Origin: an uncultured Agitococcus sp.
Lineage (GTDB): Bacteria > Pseudomonadota > Gammaproteobacteria > Pseudomonadales > Moraxellaceae
Direction: 5' to 3'
Length of the DNA stretch: 9,747 bases
Assembly: GCF_937920075.1 (NCBI RefSeq)
Contig: NZ_CALETI010000210.1
Span: 1-9,747, forward strand
Shown here: one piece after another, positions 1 to 5,688 of the stretch
Position numbering within the stretch: the first letter of the stretch is position 1
Layout of the letters: the number at the start of each line of letters is the position of its first letter
The notes under the pieces: generated by a model
The model's database searches: none
Told to the model about the DNA's origin: nothing
What the model saw: only the letters and a program-made list of their open reading frames with translations
Made by a program: the position numbers and the translations under genes

Positions 1-1
1 T

Positions 2-430
2 GAAGATGGTGCTGAAACTGGAAAAGAAGTTGAGCATGCTAATATGATTGTTAGAGTTGTAAACTCTGATGCAAACCCTTATGGTATGGCAGGAACAAGA
101 ATCCATGACCATTCTCATCCTGATTGGAGACAAGATGTTGATATTTTAGTACCTGGTGCTGGTGAAAAATTAGCATATATTACTTTACCAAAATCAACTT
201 GTTATGAAGATGCTAAAACTCAAATTGATAAGGCATTGCAAAGTGAAAAAACAGCTAAGAAAGCTGAATCGTGGATGTTGAAATCTACCATATATAGTAA
301 TCTTGCTGCCGATAGCTCCATTACTAAAGAACAAGCAGCGACTTTCCAAACCGAAGCAGCCAATGCACTTAAAAAATATATGGAATTAGCTGTACGTGCT
401 TTACATACAGCATTTGGCTTGGATGCTTAA
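2..430 (+). CDS. Chimeric open frame: HpcH/HpaI aldolase fragment, TPR fragment, aspartokinase C-terminus
   Basis: This open frame enters from the left edge without a start. Three unrelated pieces are visible. The first, to about position 210, contains HSHPDWRQDVDILVPGAGE followed by AYITLPK, which resembles the CoA-ester lyase (citrate lyase beta, HpcH/HpaI) family. The second, about 210-376, has the look of a Bacteroidota TPR lipoprotein: an IDKAL helix, AESWMLKSTIYSNLAAD, then ANALKKYMEL. The last 17 residues, ending AVRALHTAFGLDA, match the end of aspartokinase. No known protein has this order. Each switch falls where both families could share a short stretch (DAKTQIDKAL; KKYMELA). An in-frame assembly or amplification chimera is more likely than a real fusion. 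The ATG at 44 is internal to the first fragment and should not be taken as a gene start. Confidence 0.6.
   Translation, partial: EDGAETGKEVEHANMIVRVVNSDANPYGMAGTRIHDHSHPDWRQDVDILVPGAGEKLAYITLPKSTCYEDAKTQIDKALQSEKTAKKAESWMLKSTIYSNLAADSSITKEQAATFQTEAANALKKYMELAVRALHTAFGLDA
377..430 (+). CDS. lysC: Aspartokinase (LysC), extreme C-terminus only
   Basis: The last 17 codons encode YMELAVRALHTAFGLDA and a TAA stop. Aspartokinases end with this motif, the final helix of the second ACT domain, which takes part in allosteric feedback inhibition; the enzyme phosphorylates aspartate in the lysine, threonine and methionine pathway. The call rests on this short match and on position: in Pseudomonas and Acinetobacter lysC lies directly upstream of csrA, and csrA follows here after 397 bp. 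The rest of the gene is absent because the upstream sequence comes from other protein families. The true lysC start therefore cannot be placed, and no statement can be made about its catalytic residues. Confidence 0.6.
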   Translation, partial: YMELAVRALHTAFGLDA

Positions 431-433
431 GAA

Positions 434-481
434 AATCTTAAGGTAGGCGTTTTATATTAACGTCTACCTAAGTTTAAGATT
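434..481 (+). terminator. Interrupted hairpin downstream of lysC, possible terminator
   Basis: An inner stem of 11 pairs (441-451 with 459-469, one G-T pair, loop TTATATT) is extended after a 5-nt bulge by an outer 7-bp stem (434-440 with 475-481). It starts 4 bp after the lysC stop, where a terminator is expected. The following sequence is only moderately T-rich (CATTTTAGTTGTTT), so it may be a weak terminator or a processing hairpin. Confidence 0.45.
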
Positions 482-586
482 AACGTCATTTTAGTTGTTT
501 GTGCTCTACTCAAAACACTCAGTTATACCCTGATAGATGCCAACAGCGATAAAATACTTTGGTCTTAGGCCAAGATTGCCACCTGT

Positions 587-610
587 ATAAAATCTAAAAT
601 CAGATTTTAT
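587..610. repeat. Perfect 9-bp inverted repeat in the lysC-csrA spacer
   Basis: ATAAAATCT (587-595) and AGATTTTAT (602-610) form a perfect inverted repeat with a 6-nt gap. It is all A/T except for one G-C pair, with no run of T directly after it. It could be an operator or an RNA hairpin. I see no ORF in the 431-827 spacer; apart from this repeat, the hairpin at 434-481 and the csrA upstream signals, it looks empty. Confidence 0.35.
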
Positions 611-663
611 GTTATCACTATCAACATTTTGTCGGTTTTTTTGTATTTAATACGCATTAACGC

Positions 664-692
664 TTGATTTTGTAGGTCAGAAAACTTAAAAA
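664..692 (+). promoter_or_regulatory. Candidate sigma-70 promoter for csrA
   Basis: TTGATT (664-669) and TAAAAA (687-692) are separated by 17 bp; each hexamer matches 4 of 6 consensus bases. A second candidate lies closer to the gene, TAGACA (706-711) and TATGAT (731-736), with better hexamers but a 19-bp spacer. Either would give a leader of roughly 85-130 nt. Both are motif-based guesses; csrA genes often have several promoters. Confidence 0.3.
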
Positions 693-749
693 GAAAATAG
701 TTTATTAGACACATCCGTCTTAATACTCTATATGATTGTTAACTGACTG

Positions 750-820
750 GGAATCTAATGGAAACTGCAAGGCAAATGCACAAATAAGCCTCAAATAACA
801 AGCTGTTTCTACTCAAGGAG
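750..820 (+). promoter_or_regulatory. csrA leader with GGA motifs, one inside the Shine-Dalgarno sequence
   Basis: Three GGA triplets lie in the 80 nt before the csrA ATG: at 750-752, 760-762 and 817-819. The last is within the ribosome-binding sequence AAGGAG (815-820), 7 nt from the start codon. CsrA of E. coli represses its own translation by binding GGA sites in its leader, including the Shine-Dalgarno. The same arrangement is possible here, but any strong Shine-Dalgarno contains GGA, so this is inference. Confidence 0.4.
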
Positions 821-827
821 ATTAACT

Positions 828-1034
828 ATGTTAATTTTAACTCGTCGTGTTGGCGAAACTTTAATGGTTGGTGACGAAGTAAGCGTGACTGTATTAGGCG
901 TAAAAGGCAACCAAGTTCGTATTGGTGTCAATGCCCCTAAAGAAATTGCTGTACATCGCGAAGAAATCTATCAACGTATTCAACGTGAAAAAGTCATCAA
1001 TCAACATCATGATCACGACGACTTTAATAACTAA
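828..1034 (+). CDS. csrA: Carbon storage regulator CsrA/RsmA
   Basis: This is a 68-residue post-transcriptional regulator that binds GGA-containing hairpins in mRNA leaders, usually blocking translation, and is itself titrated by GGA-rich small RNAs. The sequence begins MLILTRRVGETLMVGDEV, the conserved beta-1/beta-2 region. It continues with GVKGNQVRIGVNAPKEIAVHREEIYQRI, which holds the RNA-contacting VHREEIY segment with the key arginine at residue 44. The first strand (L4, R6, R7) is intact. The start is fixed by AAGGAG, 7 nt upstream. After the conserved core it has a polar tail rich in His and Asp (INQHHDHDDFNN), the variable part of the family. A bidirectional terminator follows, and a GGA-rich candidate antagonist RNA is encoded convergently just downstream. 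Confidence 0.97.
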   Translation: MLILTRRVGETLMVGDEVSVTVLGVKGNQVRIGVNAPKEIAVHREEIYQRIQREKVINQHHDHDDFNN

Positions 1035-1109
1035 TAAAATTCGAATTTTCACTCCCAAAACATTTAATACGTTTGGCCAACCATTACTGTTTTAAGAGTG
1101 ATTATTCGC

Positions 1110-1361
1110 AAAAACAAGAAAGCCCAAGTTTCAATCATCCTGAACTTGGGCTTTTTCTTTGACTTCATGTCGATGTTGACTTAATGTCACCTTGCAGCAT
1201 CCAATCCTTCTACTCCCTGTGCGTATCCATTTGCTGCTACGCTAATCATTTGCTATCATCCTGAAAGCTTATGATCGTTTGGCTATCTTAGCCTCTTCCT
1301 CTACATCCTATGGCTTATGTCCTGTCCTTTTTTGCTATCCTTTGCATCATCCTGCGCCATG
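1110..1361 (-). ncRNA. Candidate CsrB/RsmY-type CsrA-sequestering small RNA
   Basis: Read on the minus strand, this non-coding region contains 12 GGA triplets (complements at 1138, 1200, 1205, 1214, 1226, 1259, 1297, 1306, 1320, 1325, 1338 and 1350), about three times the roughly four expected by chance. Four are AGGATG (1348-1353, 1304-1309, 1257-1262, 1136-1141), close to the known CsrA SELEX consensus core ACARGGAUGU. Several sit in predicted hairpin loops. GCA-GGATGA-TGC (1344-1355) puts one in a six-base loop. GCGTA/TACGC (1221-1242) has a 12-nt loop ending in GGA. The terminator loop holds another. The transcript would start near 1360 after a CATAAT box and end at the U-tract near 1110, giving about 250 nt. 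CsrB, RsmY and RsmZ have this form: many GGA loops and a strong terminator. No ORF explains the region. Homology to a named RNA family is not claimed; the call rests on motif density, terminator, promoter and position beside csrA. Confidence 0.72.
1116..1160 (+). terminator. Bidirectional rho-independent terminator after csrA
   Basis: AGCCCAAGTT (1121-1130) pairs perfectly with AACTTGGGCT (1143-1152), extended by two A-T pairs. On the plus strand it is followed by CTTTTTCTTT, ending csrA transcription. On the minus strand the same stem is followed by TTCTTGTTTTT, so it can also end a leftward transcript. The 12-nt loop reads CAGGATGATTGA on the minus strand and so contains a CsrA-type AGGATG motif. 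Confidence 0.88.
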
Positions 1362-1366
1362 TGTGT

Positions 1367-1372
1367 ATTATG
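1367..1372 (-). promoter_or_regulatory. -10 box of the candidate CsrA-antagonist RNA
   Basis: Read leftward, this is CATAAT, 5 of 6 matches to the sigma-70 -10 consensus, placing transcription start near 1360-1362. No good -35 hexamer lies 16-18 bp upstream (TAGAAA at 17 bp). A weak -35 would fit a promoter that depends on an activator bound further upstream. Confidence 0.45.
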
Positions 1373-1415
1373 CTGATTCCAAGATTGCATTTCTATCGCA
1401 AAAAATGGCAATTGA

Positions 1416-1433
1416 TGTAGTATTTTTACTACA
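1416..1433. promoter_or_regulatory. GacA-box-like 18-bp palindrome
   Basis: A perfect palindrome of two 6-bp arms around 6 bp, reading TGTAGT-AAAAAT-ACTACA on the minus strand. The GacA upstream activating sequence of Pseudomonas rsm genes is TGTAAG-N6-CTTACA: same arm length, same spacer, same outer TGTA/TACA. Its centre lies about 63 bp upstream of the inferred small-RNA start, where GacA boxes normally lie. It is also about 126 bp upstream of the thiolase ATG and could serve that gene. TyrR boxes (TGTAAA-N6-TTTACA) have a similar form. Confidence 0.55.
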
Positions 1434-1483
1434 GTGTATTTTGAACCATTAAGTCAAATAAAAAGCCACTCAAACACCTACAT

Positions 1484-1505
1484 CGGTACAGAAATACCGT
1501 ATAAT
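1484..1505 (+). promoter_or_regulatory. Candidate thiolase promoter with small palindrome
   Basis: A perfect TATAAT lies at 1500-1505, 45 bp before the thiolase ATG. A short inverted repeat, CGGTA (1484-1488) and TACCG (1495-1499), abuts it and could be an operator or chance. No convincing -35 lies 17 bp upstream, so the promoter may be weak or activator-dependent. The rest of 1035-1550 is accounted for by the terminator, the candidate small RNA and its control region. Confidence 0.4.
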
Positions 1506-1550
1506 CGTCAGGTTTGTTTAGCACATCTCATATATAAGTGGAGTTTAAAA

Positions 1551-2732
1551 ATGAGCCATGATCCTATTGTTATCGTAAATGGTGCTCGTACCCCAATGGG
1601 TGGTTTCCAAGGTGCTTTATCTAGCGTGACTGCACCTGAACTTGGCGCTGTTGCTATTAAAGAAGCGATTGCTCGTGCTGGTATTCAACCAGAAGATGTG
1701 CAAGAAGTGATTATGGGTTGTGTGTTGCCTGCTGGTTTAAAACAAGGCCCTGCCCGTCAAGCGATGTTAAAAGCAGGTTTGCCAGCCGCAACAGGTGCAA
1801 CCACCATTAACAAACTTTGTGGTTCTGGTATGAAAGCCACCATGTTTGCTCACGATTTATTAGTGGCTGGCAGTGTTGATATTGCTGTTGCAGGTGGTAT
1901 GGAGTCTATGACCAACGCACCCTACGTGTTAACCAAAGCTCGTGGTGGTTATCGTATGGGTCATGGTGACATCAAAGATCATATGTTTTTAGACGGTTTA
2001 GAAGATGCTGAAACAGGTCGTTTAATGGGTTCTTTTGCTCAAGAAATGGCGACAAAATTAGAGTTAACCCGCGAACAAATGGACGATTTTGCGATTGCCT
2101 CTTTAAAGCGCGCTCAAAAAGCGATTGCTGAAGGCCGTTTTGAAGCCGAAATCGTTGGTGTGCCTGTTAAAGGTCGTAATGGTGATACCTTAGTTGCCAT
2201 TGATGAACAACCTGGTAATGCTAAAATCGAAAAAATTCCTAGCTTAAAACCAGCATTTGCTAAAGACGGTACAATCACTGCCGCTAACGCCAGCTCTATT
2301 TCTGACGGTGCATCTGCATTAGTATTAATGCGCGAAAGCACTGCTAAAGCACGTGGTTTACAACCTTTAGCACGTATTGTTGCCCACAGCACACAATCTC
2401 AACATCCAAGCGAATTTACCATTGCTCCAATTGGCGCGATGGAAAAATTATTTGCTAAAACAGGTTGGAACGTTGCTGATGTTGATTTATTTGAAATCAA
2501 CGAAGCTTTTGCAATGGTCACAATGGCTGCCATGATTAAACACAACATTCCCCATGACAAAGTTAACGTACATGGTGGTGCTTGTGCTTTAGGTCATCCA
2601 GTTGGTTCTACTGGCTCTCGTATCATTTTAAGTTTGATTCACGCTTTAAAACAATACGGTGGCAAACGTGGTGTTGCTTCTTTATGTATTGGTGGTGGTG
2701 AAGCTACTGCAATGGCGATTGAATTAGTTTAA
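1551..2732 (+). CDS. Acetyl-CoA acetyltransferase (thiolase, thiolase II type)
   Basis: This 393-residue cytoplasmic enzyme condenses two acetyl-CoA to acetoacetyl-CoA, or runs the reverse thiolysis. Full family length and all catalytic elements are present. They are Cys90 in NKLCGSGMKA (acyl carrier), the NEAF motif at 317-320, His349 in GGACALGHPVGSTGSR, and Cys379 in CIGGGEA. The start is ATG 1551 because the conserved N-terminus (DPIVIVNGARTPMGGFQGAL) begins there, with GTGGAG about 8 nt upstream. The frame stays open back to 1434, but that stretch has no thiolase-like sequence. The gene stands alone on the plus strand and ends one base from the convergent HD-domain gene, with no terminator between. 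A role in ketone body, PHB or short-chain fatty acid metabolism cannot be decided, since no phaB, phaC or atoDA homologue is nearby. Confidence 0.93.
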   Translation: MSHDPIVIVNGARTPMGGFQGALSSVTAPELGAVAIKEAIARAGIQPEDVQEVIMGCVLPAGLKQGPARQAMLKAGLPAATGATTINKLCGSGMKATMFAHDLLVAGSVDIAVAGGMESMTNAPYVLTKARGGYRMGHGDIKDHMFLDGLEDAETGRLMGSFAQEMATKLELTREQMDDFAIASLKRAQKAIAEGRFEAEIVGVPVKGRNGDTLVAIDEQPGNAKIEKIPSLKPAFAKDGTITAANASSISDGASALVLMRESTAKARGLQPLARIVAHSTQSQHPSEFTIAPIGAMEKLFAKTGWNVADVDLFEINEAFAMVTMAAMIKHNIPHDKVNVHGGACALGHPVGSTGSRIILSLIHALKQYGGKRGVASLCIGGGEATAMAIELV

Positions 2733-2733
2733 T

Positions 2734-3342
2734 TTAATTAGCTAAACCCTCAAGCGCGGTTTGAATATTCATCCGCGCTTGTTGTTCAAATCTTTGTCTA
2801 AAATAATCCGTTTGATAAATCCACTCTCGTTGTAAAAAACTCTGTAATACCTTTGACCTACCTATACGATAATCTTGTTCGCTGACCCACGCATATTCTT
2901 GGCGAATTTGTTGTTCGTACTCATTAAAGCGAGTCGATTCTTGCCCTAAAATCGCTAAATCTATATCCAATAATAATTGGCCATCAACATCATCTTTGGC
3001 AATGGTGTGATGTTGAGTGGCTATAATTAACTGTTCAATGCGTTGTATTAATGTTTGTTGTGCGTGGCATTGAGTTAATACTTGCACTGCCCATGCTGCA
3101 CTTTGTGCTTCATTGTCGTTGGCTTGTGGGTTATAAATGGCATCATGAAAATATAACGCAAGGGCTAATTCGGCAGGTTGTTTGGCTAAATGTTCTACCT
3201 CATTTAATAGGCTTAAACATTCTTGTAGATGTTGTTGGCTATGATAAAAACGCTGCGTTTGTGTATAAGCTGTTTGTAATTCTGCTAATAAATGACTAGA
3301 AGGCACTAAACTTAGGCTTTGCCACAGAGATTGCCAGTTCAT
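2734..3342 (-). CDS. HD-superfamily metal-dependent phosphohydrolase (predicted)
   Basis: A predicted cytoplasmic protein of 202 residues, resembling the uncharacterised 'predicted metal-dependent HD superfamily phosphohydrolase' group. Visible motifs are RFYHSQQHLQE at 31-41 (first His), LALYFHDAIYNP at 61-72 (the His-Asp pair H66-D67), a DNEAQSA helix at 76-82, TQHH at 109-112, and LLLDIDLAILG at 123-133 with the final metal-ligand aspartates. The substrate is unknown for the family. I chose the ATG at 3342, preceded by GAGGTG about 4 nt upstream; a GTG at 3354 would add four residues but lies within that Shine-Dalgarno region. It starts 17 bp after the RAYT stop and may be co-transcribed with it, and it converges on the thiolase gene with one base between stops. 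Confidence 0.82.
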   Translation of the reverse strand: MNWQSLWQSLSLVPSSHLLAELQTAYTQTQRFYHSQQHLQECLSLLNEVEHLAKQPAELALALYFHDAIYNPQANDNEAQSAAWAVQVLTQCHAQQTLIQRIEQLIIATQHHTIAKDDVDGQLLLDIDLAILGQESTRFNEYEQQIRQEYAWVSEQDYRIGRSKVLQSFLQREWIYQTDYFRQRFEQQARMNIQTALEGLAN

Positions 3343-3359
3343 TTTACACCTCACATCCG

Positions 3360-3869
3360 TTAATTTTTTTCAATGCTTCCCCAATGTTGAGAATACACTT
3401 TTTGACTTACCCAATGATGAAAAGTTGAAAATGGCCAGTCTTTAGCCGCGACCGTGTAACCATGTTTAACAGGATTATAATGAATATAATCCATATGTTG
3501 CTTAAAGTCATGTTCATCACGGATGCGATGCTCCCAAAAACGTCTCTGCCATATTCCTCTTTCACGTTTAGCCATTCGGCTTTGGCTCAGTATTTCGGTT
3601 TTTGCCATTTGTCGAGAAAAAGCGGCCTTAAATAACGATACCCTAGCAGCATAATTATCATCATTAATGGGTAATTGTATGAGCCAATGTATGTGTTCGG
3701 GTAAAATAACCATTGCCTGTAAAGAAAATGGCTGGTGTTGTTGGGTGAGTCGGTAGGCTTGGCGAACTTTATCTATGTTATCTGTCAGTAATGTTTGTTG
3801 ACGGTTTAATAAGTTAAAAGTTAGAAAGTATGTACCGCCAGCCGTGCGATCACGAATATATTGTCGCAT
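3360..3869 (-). CDS. REP-associated tyrosine transposase (RAYT, Y1_Tnp/TnpA_REP family)
   Basis: A 169-residue single-strand DNA nuclease of the IS200/IS605-like Y1 class that recognises and cleaves REP palindromes. Key features are the HUH-type motif EHIHWLI (His59 and His61), the family block IWQRRFWEHRI at 106-116, and YIHYNPVKHG at 128-137 with Tyr128 as the probable nucleophile. Length is normal and the gene looks intact. Its start is supported by AAGGA about 6 nt upstream. Two REP palindromes in inverted orientation lie 56-126 bp upstream (3925-3995), the usual REP/RAYT pairing. No tnpB or IS ends are present, so this is a domesticated RAYT rather than a self-moving IS200/IS605 element. 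It sits between tcdA and the HD gene, all on the same strand. Confidence 0.93.
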   Translation of the reverse strand: MRQYIRDRTAGGTYFLTFNLLNRQQTLLTDNIDKVRQAYRLTQQHQPFSLQAMVILPEHIHWLIQLPINDDNYAARVSLFKAAFSRQMAKTEILSQSRMAKRERGIWQRRFWEHRIRDEHDFKQHMDYIHYNPVKHGYTVAAKDWPFSTFHHWVSQKVYSQHWGSIEKN

Positions 3870-3924
3870 TTTGCAGTCCTTGCTTTATTTAGTGGTTTTG
3901 TCATTCTAACATCATTATATTAAC

Positions 3925-3947
3925 GTAGGCTGTGGCTTTAGCCCAGC
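3925..3947 (+). repeat. REP palindrome, copy 1 (GTAG head)
   Basis: A 23-bp element beginning GTAGGCTG and ending GCCCAGC, with a GGCTTTAGCC core that can fold into a hairpin. The 5' GTAG tetranucleotide is the typical RAYT recognition head. It is an imperfect copy of the element at 3973-3995, in opposite orientation. Confidence 0.8.
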
Positions 3948-3972
3948 AAATAAGTACCTTTTTAAGCAATAA

Positions 3973-3995
3973 GCTGGGCAAAATGCCCAGCCTAC
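3973..3995 (-). repeat. REP palindrome, copy 2 (inverted)
   Basis: Read on the minus strand it begins GTAGGCTGGGC and ends GCCCAGC, with core GGGCATTTTGCCC forming a better stem than copy 1. The copies are head-to-head with 25 bp between them, forming a BIME-like REP doublet upstream of the RAYT gene and just past the tcdA stop. A hairpin here could also protect or end the tcdA transcript. Confidence 0.8.
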
Positions 3996-4030
3996 ACAAT
4001 GACGTAACTCAAAGTTTTCCAAAAGCCTAG

Positions 4031-4807
4031 TTAAGTCATCCCCTTGGGCTTATAACCTTTACGCACAGTTTTGCGTTTTAACGGTTCGCTAATACCTGTT
4101 AAATCGCGTACCACTAAACCTGCCAAAGTAAAACCAAATAACGGTGGCAAATAACTTACTGTGCCATTAACGGCTCTTGGTCGTCCTGCGGAGGTTGGTG
4201 CAGGCGGCAACGGCGGTAAAGGTGGCTCTGTCGAATACACCGTACGAATGCCTGTACCCACATTTAAACGCTTCAAACGTTGACGCATTTTGCTCGCTAA
4301 ATGACAAACATTGGTGTCATATAAATCGCTGACTTTAATTTGTGATGGGTCAGTTTTGCCACCTGCCCCCATACTAGAAGCGACATTTAAGCCCAACTTA
4401 TAAGCGACTTCAATCAACGCCACTTTACAGTTAAGCGAGTCAATACAATCTAACACATAGTCATATTGATAAGCGGCAAAATGGGCTTCAAACAACTCTC
4501 GATTCATAAAATCAGTCATCACCATCAACTGCACATCAGGATTAATATCACGAACACGTGCCGCCATAATATCGGCTTTGTTTTGGCCAACTGTTGAGTT
4601 TAACGCCACTAATTGACGGTTAACATTACTAGCAGCAACCACGTCACAATCAACCAACGTTAAATGGCCAACGCCCATACGCGCCAAGGCTTCGGCAGCA
4701 AACGAGCCAACTCCCCCTAAACCTGCAATAAACACACGCGCGTTTTTTAAACGCTCAATTTTCTCATCCCCTAATAGGATGTGGGTACGTTCAAACAGAC
4801 CTTGCAT
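4031..4807 (-). CDS. tcdA: tRNA threonylcarbamoyladenosine dehydratase TcdA (CsdL/YgdL)
   Basis: This ATP-dependent E1-like enzyme cyclises t6A37 of ANN-decoding tRNAs to ct6A; in E. coli it works with the CsdA-CsdE sulfur system. Its 258 residues show the ThiF/MoeB fold. The nucleotide-binding loop is FIAGLGGVGSFAAEALARMG at 26-45, followed by LVDCDVVAASNVNRQL at 51-66 and DCIDSLNCK at 120-128. The conserved GAGGKTDPSQIKVSDL lies at 148-162 and VYSTEPP at 190-196. After that comes a short Pro-rich stretch (LPPLPPAP) and GRPRAVNGTVSYLPPLFGF, ending in a basic tail. AGGGTG lies about 5 nt before the ATG. It is probably a separate transcription unit, since a terminator-like hairpin separates it from tatD upstream. 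Confidence 0.92.
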   Translation of the reverse strand: MQGLFERTHILLGDEKIERLKNARVFIAGLGGVGSFAAEALARMGVGHLTLVDCDVVAASNVNRQLVALNSTVGQNKADIMAARVRDINPDVQLMVMTDFMNRELFEAHFAAYQYDYVLDCIDSLNCKVALIEVAYKLGLNVASSMGAGGKTDPSQIKVSDLYDTNVCHLASKMRQRLKRLNVGTGIRTVYSTEPPLPPLPPAPTSAGRPRAVNGTVSYLPPLFGFTLAGLVVRDLTGISEPLKRKTVRKGYKPKGMT

Positions 4808-4818
4808 AAAATCACCCT

Positions 4819-4851
4819 AAATAAAAATCTTATCCTCCTGTAGCGAGGATA
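4819..4851 (-). terminator. Rho-independent terminator after tatD
   Basis: On the minus strand, TATCCTC (complement of 4845-4851) pairs with GAGGATA (complement of 4831-4837) across a 7-nt loop, followed by AGATTTTTATTT. It lies 18 bp after the tatD stop and 24 bp before the tcdA start. The stem is short, so termination may be partial. Confidence 0.6.
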
Positions 4852-4869
4852 GATATTAAAAAATATGGC

Positions 4870-5688
4870 TTAATAAAAGCCGCTGCTTTTTAACGTTAAA
4901 TGCAAAGCTTGGCAACTATTTTTCCATAAAATTTGTGCAAGCTGTTCTAAGGAAAGCTGTTTGGCTTGAGCTAAAGCATGGGCAACACTGGGTAAATAGG
5001 CGGGAGAGTTACGTGTATATTTGGCATTCTCTTGACGATGAGGCATGGGAATCATATCAGGTGCATCCGTTTCGATCACCAAACTTTCTATTGGCATGGC
5101 ATTCACCACGCTATGTAAACGCTTGGCTTGTGGATAGGTTACGCTGCCACCAATCCCCAACTTAAAGCCTAATTTCGCATAGGTTTTTGCCTCTTCTACC
5201 CCACCCGAAAAAGCATGAACGATACCACCTTCGCTAAATTTTTGTTGTTTAATAATTTTAAAGACATCTGCATGAGCTTTGCGTACATGTAACACAACAG
5301 GCTTTTGATATTGTTTGGCTAAGGCTAATTGTTCAGCAAAAATTTGTTGTTGCTTTTGATAAAATTCAGGTTGTTTGATTTCGGCAACATAAGTGTCTAA
5401 ACCTATTTCACCAATCGCAATACAATCATTGTTTTGCAAATGTTGTTCTAGTTGTGCTAAGTCGCTGTTTTGATGTTCGCTGATATAACAAGGATGCAGA
5501 CCCAAGACTGGCAATAATTGTGGTTGCTTAAATTGCTGACAAACCGATAGTAGTTGTGGCCAATACTTGGCTAAATAGGCAATGACCGCCATCGCTTCTA
5601 CCCCTTGAGCGTAAGCATCAGCTGCGACTTGTGTGCGATCATGGGCAAATTCTTCTACATCAAAATGGCAATGGGTATCTATCCACAT
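4870..5688 (-). CDS. TatD-family metal-dependent hydrolase (DNase)
   Basis: A 272-residue TIM-barrel hydrolase of the TatD/YcfH/YjjV family. E. coli TatD itself is a 3'-5' exonuclease; the paralogues have less certain substrates. Metal-site motifs appear in order: DTHCHFD at 4-10, GLHP at 63-66, GEIGLD at 93-98, VVLHVRKA around 131-138, IVHAFSGG around 156-163, ETDAPDM around 207-213, then the family signature RNSPAYL. Which paralogue this is (TatD, YcfH or YjjV) cannot be settled by eye. Its ATG shares one base with the TAA of the upstream lipoprotein gene (TAATG), so translation is probably coupled. A terminator-like hairpin follows the gene. Confidence 0.9.
   Translation of the reverse strand: MWIDTHCHFDVEEFAHDRTQVAADAYAQGVEAMAVIAYLAKYWPQLLSVCQQFKQPQLLPVLGLHPCYISEHQNSDLAQLEQHLQNNDCIAIGEIGLDTYVAEIKQPEFYQKQQQIFAEQLALAKQYQKPVVLHVRKAHADVFKIIKQQKFSEGGIVHAFSGGVEEAKTYAKLGFKLGIGGSVTYPQAKRLHSVVNAMPIESLVIETDAPDMIPMPHRQENAKYTRNSPAYLPSVAHALAQAKQLSLEQLAQILWKNSCQALHLTLKSSGFY

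Noticed and set aside
1434..1550. Upstream extension of the thiolase frame to 1434
   Set aside because: Thiolase homology begins at the ATG 1551, which has GTGGAG upstream. The extension encodes no family sequence and overlaps the promoter region.
2114..2392. Minus-strand ORF inside the thiolase gene
   Set aside because: Shadow of the conserved thiolase frame, with no start context or recognisable domain.
3360..3869. Complete IS200/IS605 insertion sequence
   Set aside because: The protein carries RAYT-type signatures and adjacent REPs. There is no tnpB and there are no IS-end hairpins bracketing the gene.
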